Positions 50,777-64,000 of a DNA stretch of 64,000 bases are shown here, piece after piece. Position numbers and translations under genes: made by a program. The notes beneath the pieces were generated by a model. The model did not search any database. It was given only the letters and a program-made list of their open reading frames with translations, and was not told the DNA's origin. Each line of letters begins with the position of its first letter. Positions within the stretch are counted from its first letter, which is position 1. This DNA comes from Massilia sp. Leaf139 (GTDB lineage Bacteria; Pseudomonadota; Gammaproteobacteria; Burkholderiales; Burkholderiaceae_D), in assembly GCF_001424165.1 (NCBI RefSeq), contig NZ_LMOJ01000022.1, positions 335,882 through 399,881 on the forward strand, read 5' to 3'.

Positions 50777-51940
50777 TTGCCGCCATTTTTTTCTGGCCCT
50801 GCCGTCCCGGCCATCCTGGCCCTCGCAGACGGAACGATCTTTCGAGGTGTTTCCATTGGTGCCGCCGGCCACACGACCGGTGAAGTGGTGTTCAACACCG
50901 CCATTACCGGCTACCAGGAAATCCTGACCGACCCCAGCTACTCGCGTCAGATCGTCACCCTGACGTACCCGCACATCGGCAACTACGGCGTCAACGGCGC
51001 CGACGTCGAAGCGACCAAAGTCCACGCCGCAGGCCTGATCATCCGCGACCTGCCGCTGCTGGCATCGAACTTCCGCTCCACCCAATCGCTGTCGGACTAC
51101 CTCAAGGCCGAGAACGTCGTCGCCATTTCCGGCATCGATACCCGCAAGCTGACCCGCCTGCTGCGCGAAAAGGGCGCCCAGGGCGGCGCCATCCTGACCG
51201 GTACGCAAGGCAACCAGCCATCGGAGGCGCAGGCGCTGGAGCTGGCGCGCTCCTTCCCGGGCCTGGCGGGCATGGATCTGGCCAAGGTCGTGTCGGTGAA
51301 GGAGCCCTACGTCTTCACCGAGACCGAGTGGAAGCTCGGCCAGGGCTTCGGCAAGCAGGACAATCCCCAGTACCACGTCGTCGCCTTCGACTACGGCGTC
51401 AAGCGCAACATCCTGCGCATGCTGGCCGAACGCGGCTGCAAGGTCACCGTGCTGCCGGCCCAATCGACGGCCCAGGACGCGCTCGCGCTGAACCCGGACG
51501 GCATCTTCCTGGCCAACGGCCCGGGCGACCCGGAACCGTGCGACTACGCGATCAAGGCCACGGCCGAGCTGATCGAGCAGGGCATCCCGACCTTCGGCAT
51601 CTGCCTCGGCCACCAGATCATGGCATTGGCTTCGGGCGCGAAGACGCTGAAGATGAAGTTCGGCCACCACGGCGCCAACCACCCGGTGCAGGATCTCGAT
51701 TCGAAGAAGGTCTTGATCACCTCGCAGAACCACGGCTTCGCGGTCGACCCGGAGACGCTGCCCGAGAACTGCCGCGTCACCCACGTCTCGCTGTTCGACG
51801 GTTCGCTGCAAGGCTTCGCCCGCACCGACAAGCCGGCCTTCTGCTTCCAGGGCCACCCGGAAGCCTCGCCCGGCCCGACCGACGTCGCCTATCTGTTTGA
51901 CCGCTTCATCGGCCTGATGCAAGCCCAGGAGAAGAAATAA
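50777..51940 (+). CDS. carA: Carbamoyl-phosphate synthase small subunit
   Basis: 387 residues; the glutaminase subunit that supplies ammonia to CarB for pyrimidine and arginine synthesis. [40 protein letters not shown] (nucleophile Cys) and [14 protein letters not shown] are the signatures. The start is TTG 50777, supported by GGGAG six bases upstream and by the lack of ATG in the frame nearby. carB starts right after its stop. Confidence 0.96.
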   Translation: MPPFFSGPAVPAILALADGTIFRGVSIGAAGHTTGEVVFNTAITGYQEILTDPSYSRQIVTLTYPHIGNYGVNGADVEATKVHAAGLIIRDLPLLASNFRSTQSLSDYLKAENVVAISGIDTRKLTRLLREKGAQGGAILTGTQGNQPSEAQALELARSFPGLAGMDLAKVVSVKEPYVFTETEWKLGQGFGKQDNPQYHVVAFDYGVKRNILRMLAERGCKVTVLPAQSTAQDALALNPDGIFLANGPGDPEPCDYAIKATAELIEQGIPTFGICLGHQIMALASGAKTLKMKFGHHGANHPVQDLDSKKVLITSQNHGFAVDPETLPENCRVTHVSLFDGSLQGFARTDKPAFCFQGHPEASPGPTDVAYLFDRFIGLMQAQEKK

Positions 51941-55171
<3,231 letters not shown>

Positions 55172-55202
55172 GCGCAGATAAGTAGTACTGCGGGTACCCG
55201 TC

Positions 55203-55248
55203 AAACCACAGAGCTCGCGCGGTTGTAAATCGCGCGCCTCTGTGGTTT
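55203..55248 (+). terminator. Terminator of carAB
   Basis: AAACCACAGAG (55203-55213) pairs with CTCTGTGGTTT (55238-55248), with an inner CGCGC pairing around GGTTGTAAAT, and TTTTC at the end. It sits 32 bases beyond the carB stop and ahead of greA, suggesting greA has its own promoter. Confidence 0.75.
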
Positions 55249-55286
55249 TCACTTGGTACGTCCACGAATTCAATCAGCAGAGATTT

Positions 55287-55766
55287 ATGAACACTACCGT
55301 ACCACTGACGAAATTTGGCGCGCAGCTCCTGAAGGACGAACTGCACCAGCTCAAGACCAAGGAACGCCGCATCGTCATCGACGCCATCGCCGAAGCGCGC
55401 TCGCACGGCGACCTGTCGGAGAACGCCGAATACGATGCCGCCAAGGAGCGCCAGGCCTTCGTCGAAGGCCGCATCGCCGAACTCGAAGGCAAACTGAGTG
55501 CCGCCCAGATCATCGATCCGGCCACCCTCGACGCCGAAGGTCGCGTCGTGTTCGCGTCCACCGTCGATCTGGAAGACCTGGAATCGGGCCAGAAGGTCAG
55601 CTACCAGATCGTCGGCCTCGACGAAGCCGACATCAAGCTCAACAAGGTCTCGGTCACCTCGCCGATCGCGCGCGCCCTGATCGGCAAGTACGCCGGCGAC
55701 GTGGTCGAAGTGCAGGCGCCGTCCGGCCCGCGCGAATACGAAATCCTCGAAGTCCGCTACGTCTGA
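55287..55766 (+). CDS. greA: Transcription elongation factor GreA
   Basis: 159 residues with the N-terminal coiled coil (IDAIAEARSHGDLSENAEYD, which has the acidic tip) and C-terminal FKBP-like domain ending YEILEVRYV. It rescues backtracked RNA polymerase by stimulating transcript cleavage. Its last base is shared with the DUF4149 start. Confidence 0.97.
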   Translation: MNTTVPLTKFGAQLLKDELHQLKTKERRIVIDAIAEARSHGDLSENAEYDAAKERQAFVEGRIAELEGKLSAAQIIDPATLDAEGRVVFASTVDLEDLESGQKVSYQIVGLDEADIKLNKVSVTSPIARALIGKYAGDVVEVQAPSGPREYEILEVRYV

Positions 55767-56224
55767 TGACGGCGCTCAGCCGGCGCCTGCCGGCCGCCCG
55801 CATGCTGCTGGCCGCCCTGTGGGCGGGCGCCTTGTGGGTGCTCGGCTATATCGCCGCACCGGCGGTGTTCGGCATCGTCAGCGGGCCACTGGCAGGCGAC
55901 ATCGTGGGAAGCTTCCTGCGCCGCCTGGCCTGGATCAGCATCGCCTGCGCGCTGCTGATGCTGGTGCTGGTGCGCTTCTCGCCGGATCTCGACCCGGTGC
56001 GCAAGCGCTACCTGAACCGCCTGGTGCTGGCGATGCTGGCTTGCGCGCTGGTGATGTTCGTCGGCCTGCAGCCGGCCATGGCGGCGCTGCGCGAAGCGGC
56101 GGGCCCGGCGGGCGTGCGCGCCTCGCCCCTGTGGACGCAGTTCGCCGTGATGCATGGCGTCTCGCAGCTGTTTCATCTGATCGAGGGCGTGCTGGCGGCC
56201 GTGCTGGTGGTGAAGAGCCGCTGA
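55766..56224 (+). CDS. DUF4149 family membrane protein
   Basis: 152 residues, four membrane segments (about 12-34, 54-72, 86-104 and 128-148), with FVGLQPAMAALREAAGPAG. The family sits next to greA in betaproteobacteria and has no known function. The start ATG 55766 overlaps the greA stop by one base (TGATG). Confidence 0.85.
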   Translation: MTALSRRLPAARMLLAALWAGALWVLGYIAAPAVFGIVSGPLAGDIVGSFLRRLAWISIACALLMLVLVRFSPDLDPVRKRYLNRLVLAMLACALVMFVGLQPAMAALREAAGPAGVRASPLWTQFAVMHGVSQLFHLIEGVLAAVLVVKSR

Positions 56225-56252
56225 GCTGCGCGGCCCTGCAAAAATGCGGGCG

Positions 56253-56281
56253 AAAAAAAACCGGAGACATCGCTCCGGTTT
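56253..56281 (-). terminator. Intrinsic terminator of yhbY
   Basis: AAACCGGAG (56258-56266) pairs with CTCCGGTTT (56273-56281); on the minus strand the stem is followed by a T-run (A-run 56253-56260). It ends the yhbY transcript and could also stop the DUF4149 transcript coming the other way. Confidence 0.88.
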
Positions 56282-56286
56282 CTTGA

Positions 56287-56757
56287 TCACTTGTTCAGTG
56301 CATTCTTCTTGGTGCTGGCCTGGCGCGGTTTGGCGCGCTTGATGTTGCCGCCGGCGGTGACGCGCTCGTTCCCCTTGATCATGACCTTGGTGACGCTCGG
56401 CTTCTTGGTGCCGCTGGCGCTGGCCTTGACGATGGTGACTTCGCGCATGCCTTTGCCGGCCTTGCTGCTGCGTTCCTTGACTGCTTCGACTTTCGGACGG
56501 TAGAGGACGAGAAGCTTGCCGATGTGCTGGACGGGGGCGGCCTCGAGTTCGCCGCAGATCTGTTCGTACATGGCGACGCGCGCTTCGCGGTCGTCGCCGA
56601 AGACGCGCACCTTGATCAGGCCGTGCGCATCGAGGCTGCCGGCGATTTCCTTCATGACGGATTCGGTCAGGCCCGATTCGCCGATCATGACCACAGGCTT
56701 CAGGCCATGGGCTTCCGCACGCAAGGCGCTACGTTCGCCGGGTGTAAGTGTAAGCAT
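56287..56757 (-). CDS. yhbY: YhbY-like CRS1-YhbY RNA-binding protein
   Basis: 156 residues. The first 97 are the CRM domain with LTPGERSALRAEAHGLKPVV, MIGESGLTESVMKEIAGSL and HGLIKVRVFGDDREARVAM; it binds pre-50S ribosomal particles. The C-terminal 55 residues are a basic tail ending STKKNALNK, longer than in E. coli. It is divergent from rlmE, 42 bases away. Confidence 0.92.
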   Translation of the reverse strand: MLTLTPGERSALRAEAHGLKPVVMIGESGLTESVMKEIAGSLDAHGLIKVRVFGDDREARVAMYEQICGELEAAPVQHIGKLLVLYRPKVEAVKERSSKAGKGMREVTIVKASASGTKKPSVTKVMIKGNERVTAGGNIKRAKPRQASTKKNALNK

Positions 56758-56799
56758 AATAATTCTTTGATGTACCTATAAAAGCAGTATTCTACGCGA

Positions 56800-57486
56800 A
56801 TGGCCAAGAACAAATCCAACCAAAACTGGTTACACGACCATATTAACGACCCCTACGTGAAGCAGGCGCAGAAAGACGGGTTCCGCGCCCGCGCCGCCTA
56901 CAAGCTCAAAGAAATCGACGAAGCGGAAAAACTCATCAAGCCGGGGCAGGTTATTGTCGACCTCGGCTGCACGCCGGGCAGCTGGGCCCAGTACACGCGC
57001 CGTAAGCTCGCCGGGAAAGAGGGCGGGGGAATCAAGGGCACCATCATCGGCCTCGACATCCTGCCGATGGAGCCCATTGCGGACGTCCATTACATCCAGG
57101 GCGACTTCCGTGAAGATGTTGTATTGACCCAACTCGCAGAGGTGCTCGAAGGCCGCAAGGCCGATCTCGTGCTCTCGGATATGGCGCCCAATCTCTCCGG
57201 GATTCCGACGGCCGACGCGGCGCGCATGGAACATTTGATCGATCTCGCGATTGAGTTTTCTCAAATGCACTTGAAGCCCCCCGGCGCATTGTTGGTCAAG
57301 TGTTTTAAGGACATGGGCTTTACGCAGATCGTCGAGAAGTTCCGTACCGAGTTCAAGACCGTCAAACAAATCAAGCCAAAAGCAAGCCGCGACAAATCAT
57401 CGGAAATTTTCCTGCTCGGCCGCGGTCTGAAGAATCCAGTCGAAACCAAATCGGCGTCGAATGCCGATACGGACCTTGATATTTGA
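56800..57486 (+). CDS. rlmE: 23S rRNA 2'-O-methyltransferase RlmE (FtsJ)
   Basis: 228 residues. The K-D-K-E catalytic set is seen in [33 protein letters not shown] and [11 protein letters not shown] binds at [19 protein letters not shown]. It methylates U2552 of 23S rRNA. Codon use is a little less GC-rich than neighbours at its 3' end. ftsH follows 203 bases later. Confidence 0.96.
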   Translation: MAKNKSNQNWLHDHINDPYVKQAQKDGFRARAAYKLKEIDEAEKLIKPGQVIVDLGCTPGSWAQYTRRKLAGKEGGGIKGTIIGLDILPMEPIADVHYIQGDFREDVVLTQLAEVLEGRKADLVLSDMAPNLSGIPTADAARMEHLIDLAIEFSQMHLKPPGALLVKCFKDMGFTQIVEKFRTEFKTVKQIKPKASRDKSSEIFLLGRGLKNPVETKSASNADTDLDI

Positions 57487-57618
57487 GGCCGCAGCCGCAC
57501 ATTGACCGCGTGGTGCCCCGTCTCTACCGTCCTCCCAGGCCCGTTCGCGCGCTTGTCGAGGTATAAACGGTGGCAATATGGCATCATGTCGGCCTGTGCG
57601 TGGCACGGCCCGCTCGTT

Positions 57619-57642
57619 GCGAGTAGAATCGCGAGTAGAATC
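57619..57642 (+). promoter_or_regulatory. Tandem duplication holding two -10-like hexamers ahead of ftsH
   Basis: GCGAGTAGAATC occurs twice in direct succession (57619-57630, 57631-57642), so TAGAAT appears at 57624 and 57636. Either could be the ftsH -10; a duplicated start region would give two transcripts twelve bases apart. No clear -35 is found. Confidence 0.5.
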
Positions 57643-57689
57643 GGCAATCTCAAATCGGTATTGGTGCGATCCGCATCGGAGGAGTTTTC

Positions 57690-59576
57690 GTGAATAATAT
57701 GTTTTCCAAATCTGCCATCTGGGTGGTGGTCGCACTGCTGTTGTTCATGCTGTTCAAGCAGTTCGACAACCATAGCCCTGCCGGGGGCAGCAAAACCATC
57801 GCTTATTCCGAGCTGCTCGACGATGTGAAAGCGCGCCGCGTCAAGGACGTCGTGATCGAAGGCGCGAACATCACCGCCACCCGCACCGACGACACCAAGG
57901 TACGCGCCACCGCCACCATGCTCGACCGCGGCCTGATCGGCGACCTGCGCGAGAACGGCGTGCGCTTCGACGTGAAGCCGCCGGAAGAGCCATCGTTCCT
58001 GCAGCAGGTCTTCATTTCCTGGTTCCCGATGCTGCTCCTGATCGGCGTCTGGGTCTTCTTCATGCGCCAGATGCAGGGCGGCGGCAAGGGCGGGGCGTTC
58101 TCCTTCGGCAAGTCGAAGGCGCGCATGCTCGATGAAACGAACAACAGCGTCACCTTCGCCGACGTCGCCGGTTGCGACGAAGCGAAAGAAGAAGTCAGCG
58201 AGATCGTCGACTTCCTGAAAGACCCGACCAAGTTCCAGAAGCTCGGCGGCCGCATTCCGCGCGGCGTGCTGATGGTGGGCCCTCCAGGTACCGGTAAGAC
58301 TCTGCTGGCGCGTGCCATCGCCGGCGAAGCGAAGGTGCCGTTCTTCTCGATCTCCGGTTCCGACTTCGTCGAGATGTTCGTCGGCGTGGGCGCGTCCCGC
58401 GTGCGCGACATGTTCGAAAACGCCAAGAAGCACTCGCCTTGCATCATCTTCATCGACGAGATCGATGCAGTCGGCCGTCACCGCGGCGCCGGCATGGGCG
58501 GCGGCAACGACGAACGCGAACAGACGCTGAACCAGCTGCTGGTCGAGATGGACGGCTTCGAAGCCACCTCGGGCGTGATCGTGATCGCCGCTACCAACCG
58601 CGCCGACGTGCTGGACAAGGCGCTGCTGCGTCCGGGCCGTTTCGACCGCCAGGTGATGGTGGGCCTGCCCGACATCCGCGGACGCGAACAGATCTTGAAC
58701 GTGCACATGCGCAAGGTGCCGATCGGCGCCGACGTCAAGGCCGACATCCTGGCCCGCGGCACCCCCGGCTTCTCGGGTGCGGATCTGGCCAACCTGGTCA
58801 ACGAAGCGGCCTTGTTCGCGGCGCGTCGCAACAAGCGCCTGGTCGAGATGGGCGACTTCGAGGACGCCAAGGACAAGATCTACATGGGCCCGGAGCGCAA
58901 GTCGATGGTCATGCGCGAGGAAGAGCGCCGCAACACGGCTTACCACGAGTCGGGCCACGCGGTCGTCGCCAAACTGCTGCCGAAGGCGGATCCGGTGCAC
59001 AAGGTCACGATCATGCCGCGCGGCTTCGCCCTCGGCCTGACCTGGCAGCTGCCTGAACACGACAACCTGTCCGGCTACAAGGACAAGATGCTGGAAGAAA
59101 TCTCGATCCTGTTCGGCGGCCGCATCGCCGAGGAGATTTTCGTCGGCCAGATGTCGACCGGCGCGTCGAACGACTTCTCGCGTGCCACCAAGCTGGCGCG
59201 CTCGATGGTGACCCGCTTCGGCATGTCGGAAAGCATGGGCGTGATGGTGTACGAGGACAGCGAGAACGAAGGCTTCTTCGGCGGCGCTACCAAGACCATC
59301 TCGGAAGCGACCCAGCAAAAGGTCGACGCCGAAATCCGCGCCATCCTCGACACCCAGTACGCGCTGTCGCGCCGCCTGCTCGAGGAAAACCGCGAGAAGG
59401 TCGAAATGATGACGAAGGCCCTGCTCGAGTGGGAAACCATCGATTCCGAGCAGATCAACGACATCATGGCGGGCAAGGAACCACGTCCGCCCAAGGCCGG
59501 CATCCTGACCAAGCGCACGCCGCCAGGCGACAGCGGCTCGGGCGGCGTTGCCACCAACGCCACCGCACCGGCCTGA
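57690..59576 (+). CDS. ftsH: ATP-dependent zinc metalloprotease FtsH
   Basis: 628 residues, two membrane segments (about 9-24 and 106-126) flanking a small periplasmic domain; AAA domain with [19 protein letters not shown] and [18 protein letters not shown] region and the zinc site HESGH (residues near 415). It degrades membrane and regulatory proteins. The start is GTG 57690, six bases after GGAGGAG. It ends before the terminator at 59615. Confidence 0.98.
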   Translation: MNNMFSKSAIWVVVALLLFMLFKQFDNHSPAGGSKTIAYSELLDDVKARRVKDVVIEGANITATRTDDTKVRATATMLDRGLIGDLRENGVRFDVKPPEEPSFLQQVFISWFPMLLLIGVWVFFMRQMQGGGKGGAFSFGKSKARMLDETNNSVTFADVAGCDEAKEEVSEIVDFLKDPTKFQKLGGRIPRGVLMVGPPGTGKTLLARAIAGEAKVPFFSISGSDFVEMFVGVGASRVRDMFENAKKHSPCIIFIDEIDAVGRHRGAGMGGGNDEREQTLNQLLVEMDGFEATSGVIVIAATNRADVLDKALLRPGRFDRQVMVGLPDIRGREQILNVHMRKVPIGADVKADILARGTPGFSGADLANLVNEAALFAARRNKRLVEMGDFEDAKDKIYMGPERKSMVMREEERRNTAYHESGHAVVAKLLPKADPVHKVTIMPRGFALGLTWQLPEHDNLSGYKDKMLEEISILFGGRIAEEIFVGQMSTGASNDFSRATKLARSMVTRFGMSESMGVMVYEDSENEGFFGGATKTISEATQQKVDAEIRAILDTQYALSRRLLEENREKVEMMTKALLEWETIDSEQINDIMAGKEPRPPKAGILTKRTPPGDSGSGGVATNATAPA

Positions 59577-59614
59577 TTCGTCAACGCGTCTTGATCGTGT
59601 AGCAATGCTCCAGC

Positions 59615-59641
59615 AAAAGGCATCCTCCGGGATGTCTTTTG
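59615..59641 (+). terminator. Intrinsic terminator after ftsH
   Basis: AAAAGGCATCC (59615-59625) pairs with GGATGTCTTTT (59630-59640) with one G-U and a short loop. The T-run belongs to the stem. It is 39 bases after the ftsH stop. Confidence 0.75.
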
Positions 59642-59747
59642 CTCGTTAACGGGTAATGTCCCTGGCTATGTTTTATACCGGGCTCAATTCCCATAACGCA
59701 CTGCTTCCCATCATCGCGTTTCCTCGACCTTCCCTTACCAAACCTCT

Positions 59748-60581
59748 ATGCGTCAACTGCTGCAATGCGGCCGCTTCAGCTTCAGGCTGGAAGGGCGACC
59801 GCTCGTCATGGGCATCCTCAACGTCACGCCCGATTCCTTTTCCGACGGCGGCCGCTACGGCACGCTCGAATTCGCCATCTCGAAAGCCGAAGAGATGGTG
59901 CGCGACGGTGTCGACCTGATCGACATCGGCGGCGAGTCGACCCGGCCCGGCTCGCCCAGTGTTCCGGTCGAAGAGGAGCTGCGCCGTGTGATGCCGGCCG
60001 TGTACGCGCTGCAGGAGATCGGCAGGGCGATCTCGGTCGATACCTGCAAGCCGCAGGTGATGCGCGAGGCGATCATCGCCGGCGCCGACATGATCAACGA
60101 CATCAACGGCTTCCGCGCGCCGGGTGCAATCGAGGCCGTCAAGGACAGCGACTGCGGCCTGTGCATCATGCACATGCAGGGAACACCGCAGGACATGCAG
60201 GCCCAGCCCGTCTACCAGGACGTGGTGCGCGAGGTCATCGACTTTCTGCGCGAACGTGTCGACGCGCTGCTTGCCGCGGGAATCGAACGCGAACGCATCT
60301 GCCTCGATCCCGGCCTGGGCTTCGGCAAGACGGTCGAGCACAACTACGCCTTGCTGCGGGCGACCGCCCGCATCGAAGAGGAACTGGACCTGCCGGTGCT
60401 GATCGGACTGTCGCGTAAATCGATGATCGGGGCCGTCACTGGACGCCCGGTCGAAGGGCGCTTGCCTGGTAGCATCGCAGGCGCGTTGGCTGCTGTGGCG
60501 CATGGCGCTAAAATCCTGCGGGTACATGATGTGGCAGAGACGGTCGACGCGTTGAAAGTCTGGCGCGCGGCGCTTGTTTAA
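59748..60581 (+). CDS. folP: Dihydropteroate synthase
   Basis: 277 residues with [30 protein letters not shown] and [20 protein letters not shown], the pterin- and pABA-site motifs. It forms 7,8-dihydropteroate in folate synthesis and is the sulfonamide target. ATG 59748. glmM follows after 29 bases. Confidence 0.97.
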   Translation: MRQLLQCGRFSFRLEGRPLVMGILNVTPDSFSDGGRYGTLEFAISKAEEMVRDGVDLIDIGGESTRPGSPSVPVEEELRRVMPAVYALQEIGRAISVDTCKPQVMREAIIAGADMINDINGFRAPGAIEAVKDSDCGLCIMHMQGTPQDMQAQPVYQDVVREVIDFLRERVDALLAAGIERERICLDPGLGFGKTVEHNYALLRATARIEEELDLPVLIGLSRKSMIGAVTGRPVEGRLPGSIAGALAAVAHGAKILRVHDVAETVDALKVWRAALV

Positions 60582-60610
60582 TTGATCAATTTACAATAAA
60601 GAGAAGAAGC

Positions 60611-61948
<1,338 letters not shown>

Positions 61949-62015
61949 AATGGCTACCATGCTCCGCGCAGCCCGCATTGACGGCGCAGCTTGGGGCGAG
62001 TAAAATGAAGTCATT

Positions 62016-62092
62016 CGGAGTGTAGCGCAGCCCGGTAGCGCACCTGGTTTGGGACCAGGGGGTCCAAGGTTCGAATCCTTGTACTCCGACCA
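62016..62092 (+). tRNA. tRNA-Pro(TGG)
   Basis: 77 bases with encoded CCA. Acceptor CGGAGTG/TACTCCG (last pair G-U), anticodon stem CCTGG/CCAGG with loop TTTGGGA and anticodon TGG at 62050-62052, T arm with GGTTCGAATCC. Followed by a strong terminator. Confidence 0.97.
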
Positions 62093-62102
62093 AAGCATTA
62101 AG

Positions 62103-62128
62103 ACGGGCCGTCCTTGACGGCCCGTTTT
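62103..62128 (+). terminator. Terminator after tRNA-Pro
   Basis: ACGGGCCGTC (62103-62112) pairs with GACGGCCCGT (62116-62125) around CTT, then TTT. A perfect 10-bp stem. Confidence 0.92.
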
Positions 62129-62161
62129 CATTTCTGCGCCGGTATTCGCCGGCGCCTCTCT

Positions 62162-62238
<77 letters not shown>

Positions 62239-62669
62239 ATAAAATCAAGCACTTAGAAATATATGTCCATTATTATCGGCGTGCATTTGCTCGGTTCTAG
62301 GTTTCGTGTACCCCCTGTGTACTCCAGCGCCACCATGGCTTAGTCTGACGTTATGCGGCTTCAATGTGATGCAGTCGCCTGACTGGTTTACCGTCACCGA
62401 AAGGCGCGCAGCTTCACGATTTAATCCAGTGCGCTTCCCGCCGACAGTCCGGCCTGTTGTTCGGAATATAACCCACTGGCAGTCCTAGCGTCGGCTGCTG
62501 CCAATGCTGGGCGGGCGTCGCTCCCGGCGCAACCACTGTGACCTGTCGAAAAAACCACGTACTGCGTATCCTGGGCAGTAATTGGCGAACAGGGGCGGTC
62601 CCTACTTGATGAAGTTGACGATGCCTGTCTCCACTGCTAGGGTGCTGGGCCAAAACGAGCGAGGTCGAG
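62239..62669. other. Gene-free stretch after tRNA-Arg, probable element border
   Basis: No coding gene is supported across these 431 bases. Composition is closer to equal than in the core genes and reading frames are short and broken. It separates tRNA-Arg from the unfamiliar genes that start at 62670 and could carry attL-type sequence, but no repeat of the tRNA end is visible in this window. Confidence 0.45.
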
Positions 62670-63581
62670 ATGCATATTGGTGAAGTTTGTTCAGTCGTTG
62701 AAGCAGTCCTAGTCCTCAGCACCCTGACCAAGCGTACCTGGACCGAGGTGGAATTCACCCGTGCTGTAATCCGCCTTCGCCTTCCGATCTACGCGGTCGC
62801 ACCATATAACGCGTCGATCGTGTCGAAGCGATATGTTGACGGTCGTTTGGTCATTACTGCCGAACCTTCGATGACTGCCCGATACGTGACCCTGCTACAA
62901 GCTGAGATTGAGGAACTGGCCTATAGCCCTGGACCTCAGGTTGTCACGGATCGACCGGCCTGGCTCTGGGAAGACCAGCCGTACCAATCTTGGGATGACA
63001 TCGTCGCATTCCGCCAAGGCGATCATCGTGTGCTCGGTCTTTGGGAAACCGATCAGGGGGAATGGATGGGGCAGTCGGACGAATATTTCTTCTCCAAGCC
63101 GGTACAGGTCACCGCGAAGTCCACGTTGGTCGTGCCACGCCATACGATTGCGGAGTTGGTGCGAAACGAAGCGGTCGCTGCCTTGCAAACGGCTACCGTG
63201 GACAGCGCCGACCCGCTTACTTCGCTTGTACTGGCGGAAAGCGGACAGGGAGCGATGCAGGGGATTCTAGCCAAGAATCCTGCGTCGTCGGTCATTCCCT
63301 TGGCGATCGTGGCTGAAGCCACGTCGCCCCTTGCCTCGCCAACAAACGGTGAAGCCACCTCGCCACCGCAGGCAAAGAAAACGAACACTTGGGATCAACA
63401 TGATCTTCGCCGCTTGCTTGAAGAGAGCCTGATTGAAGGGAATACACATGCGGTCCTTGCAGAAAAATATGGCGTTTCGCGCCAGTTCATCGGCAAGCAG
63501 ATCGCCACGGCAAGGGGCCTCTTTGGCGCGCGCAAACCATCCCCATTTGACGCCCTCGGGTCGAGGAGCCGCAAGAAATAG
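62670..63581 (+). CDS. Hypothetical protein with C-terminal HTH (303 aa), island-type
   Basis: The ATG at 62670 follows GCGAGGTCGAG. The N-terminal two thirds (KRTWTEVEFTRAVIRLRLPI, TARYVTLLQAEIEELAYSPG, SYQSW-like YQSWDDIVAFRQGDHRVLGL) match no family I recognise. The C-terminus, LRRLLEESLIEGNTHAVLAE then KYGVSRQFIGKQIATARGLF, looks like a helix-turn-helix. GC content and codon use are lower than those of glmM. Function is unknown. Confidence 0.65.
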   Translation: MHIGEVCSVVEAVLVLSTLTKRTWTEVEFTRAVIRLRLPIYAVAPYNASIVSKRYVDGRLVITAEPSMTARYVTLLQAEIEELAYSPGPQVVTDRPAWLWEDQPYQSWDDIVAFRQGDHRVLGLWETDQGEWMGQSDEYFFSKPVQVTAKSTLVVPRHTIAELVRNEAVAALQTATVDSADPLTSLVLAESGQGAMQGILAKNPASSVIPLAIVAEATSPLASPTNGEATSPPQAKKTNTWDQHDLRRLLEESLIEGNTHAVLAEKYGVSRQFIGKQIATARGLFGARKPSPFDALGSRSRKK

Positions 63582-63716
63582 GTAGCATTGCCCAGTTGCA
63601 CAAAACGGCCTGTAACCCGCATGGTTGCTAGGTTTGTTGGTTTCCGCAACCAGCCAGACTGGTTGCCATGCGTAGCTTTCGTTGTCGCAGTATCCGATCA
63701 ACATTTAGGAACGACA

Positions 63717-63929
63717 ATGAACGCCGAAGCAAAAATCATCGCACTCGCCGAAGAGATGCGTAGCGCAATTAACACCAACGAAGCAGCCTTCCATCTGGGC
63801 CGCCGCCCACAAACCCTCCGCAAATGGGCGTGCTACGAAGACGGTCCGCTTCGTCCGATCCGCATCCACGGCCGCCTCGCGTGGCCCGTCGCGCAGATCA
63901 AGGAGTTGCTCAAAGGTGGCCGCGTATGA
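63717..63929 (+). CDS. Small excisionase/MerR-like DNA-binding protein (70 aa)
   Basis: ATG 63717 follows TTAGGAACGACA. NTNEAAFHLGRRPQTLRKWA then CYEDGPLRPIRIHGRLAWPV is a winged-helix HTH like those of excisionases and small phage/ICE regulators. Its last four bases overlap the start of the next gene (ATGA). It supports an integrated element here. Confidence 0.75.
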   Translation: MNAEAKIIALAEEMRSAINTNEAAFHLGRRPQTLRKWACYEDGPLRPIRIHGRLAWPVAQIKELLKGGRV

Positions 63930-64000
63930 TCGCGCTCAACTATACGGGCAGCAATGGCGCGGAAACGCCGGTCGTCCTGTGCGAAAAAAACCCGCGAACC
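63926..64000 (+). CDS. N-terminus of an unknown protein, cut by the window end
   Basis: 25 codons are visible, MIALNYTGSNGAETPVVLCE then KNPRT, with the start overlapping the excisionase-like gene stop. Nothing can be said of function; co-translation with that gene suggests an element gene. Confidence 0.55.
   Translation, partial: MIALNYTGSNGAETPVVLCEKNPRT

Noticed and set aside
57601..57622. Sigma54 promoter (TGGCAC ... TTGC) ahead of ftsH
   Set aside because: The spacing between the two blocks is 10 bases, not the required 5.

Overview
The window is GC-rich, densely coded chromosomal DNA of a betaproteobacterium, most likely Oxalobacteraceae and close to Massilia. The basis is protein-level resemblance, the conserved order carA-carB-greA-DUF4149-yhbY-rlmE-ftsH-folP-glmM, pstSCAB-phoU-phoB-phoR, tsaB-rimI-UDG, alr-radA and the large number of cyclic-di-GMP proteins. 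No database search was possible; family names come from recognised motifs.

Layout. 1-2400: end of a secreted alpha/beta hydrolase and several very small genes. 2475-9916: a CHASE-PAS-GGDEF-EAL protein, a spermidine-synthase-like methyltransferase-fold protein, a membrane GGDEF protein with a damaged signature motif, a short Ppx/GppA protein, an Ala/Lys/Pro-rich histone-like protein and a small HTH protein. 10107-21125: a probable selenium/ergothioneine district. A five-gene ABC importer operon (minus strand), whose binding protein looks like the selenate branch of the PhnD family, stands back to back with egtD-egtB-yihY. After a small gene and a GGDEF gene come selD and a SenB-type glycosyltransferase in a two-gene operon. 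21284-25746: DEAD-box helicase, MltD-like lytic transglycosylase, DUF1415 and DUF1289. 25957-33448: a 1059-residue PAS-GGDEF-EAL protein overlapping an IorB-type molybdenum hydroxylase subunit, then a ModE/LysR-like regulator divergent from an orphan TupA tungstate-binding protein. 33718-41604: thioredoxin-like protein, tsaB-rimI-UDG-DUF1853, lplT, alr-radA and a PilZ protein. 42150-48922: the phosphate regulon pstSCAB-phoUBR behind an elaborate promoter. 49100-50436: a patatin-like lipoprotein and a GlcG/HbpS protein. 50595-61948: carAB, greA, yhbY, rlmE, ftsH, folP, glmM. 62016-62238: tRNA-Pro(TGG) and tRNA-Arg(TCT). From 62239 to the end the sequence changes character and looks like the edge of an integrated element next to tRNA-Arg.

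How it fits together. SelD makes selenophosphate and a SenB enzyme would put selenium on a sugar; EgtD makes hercynine and EgtB joins sulfur (or possibly selenium) to it; the adjacent importer could feed selenium oxyanion. Four GGDEF proteins and a PilZ receptor make this a c-di-GMP-rich stretch. The IorB, ModE-like and TupA genes form a molybdenum/tungsten group lacking its usual partners. The strongest candidate for an interesting system is the importer-egtDB-selD-senB district.
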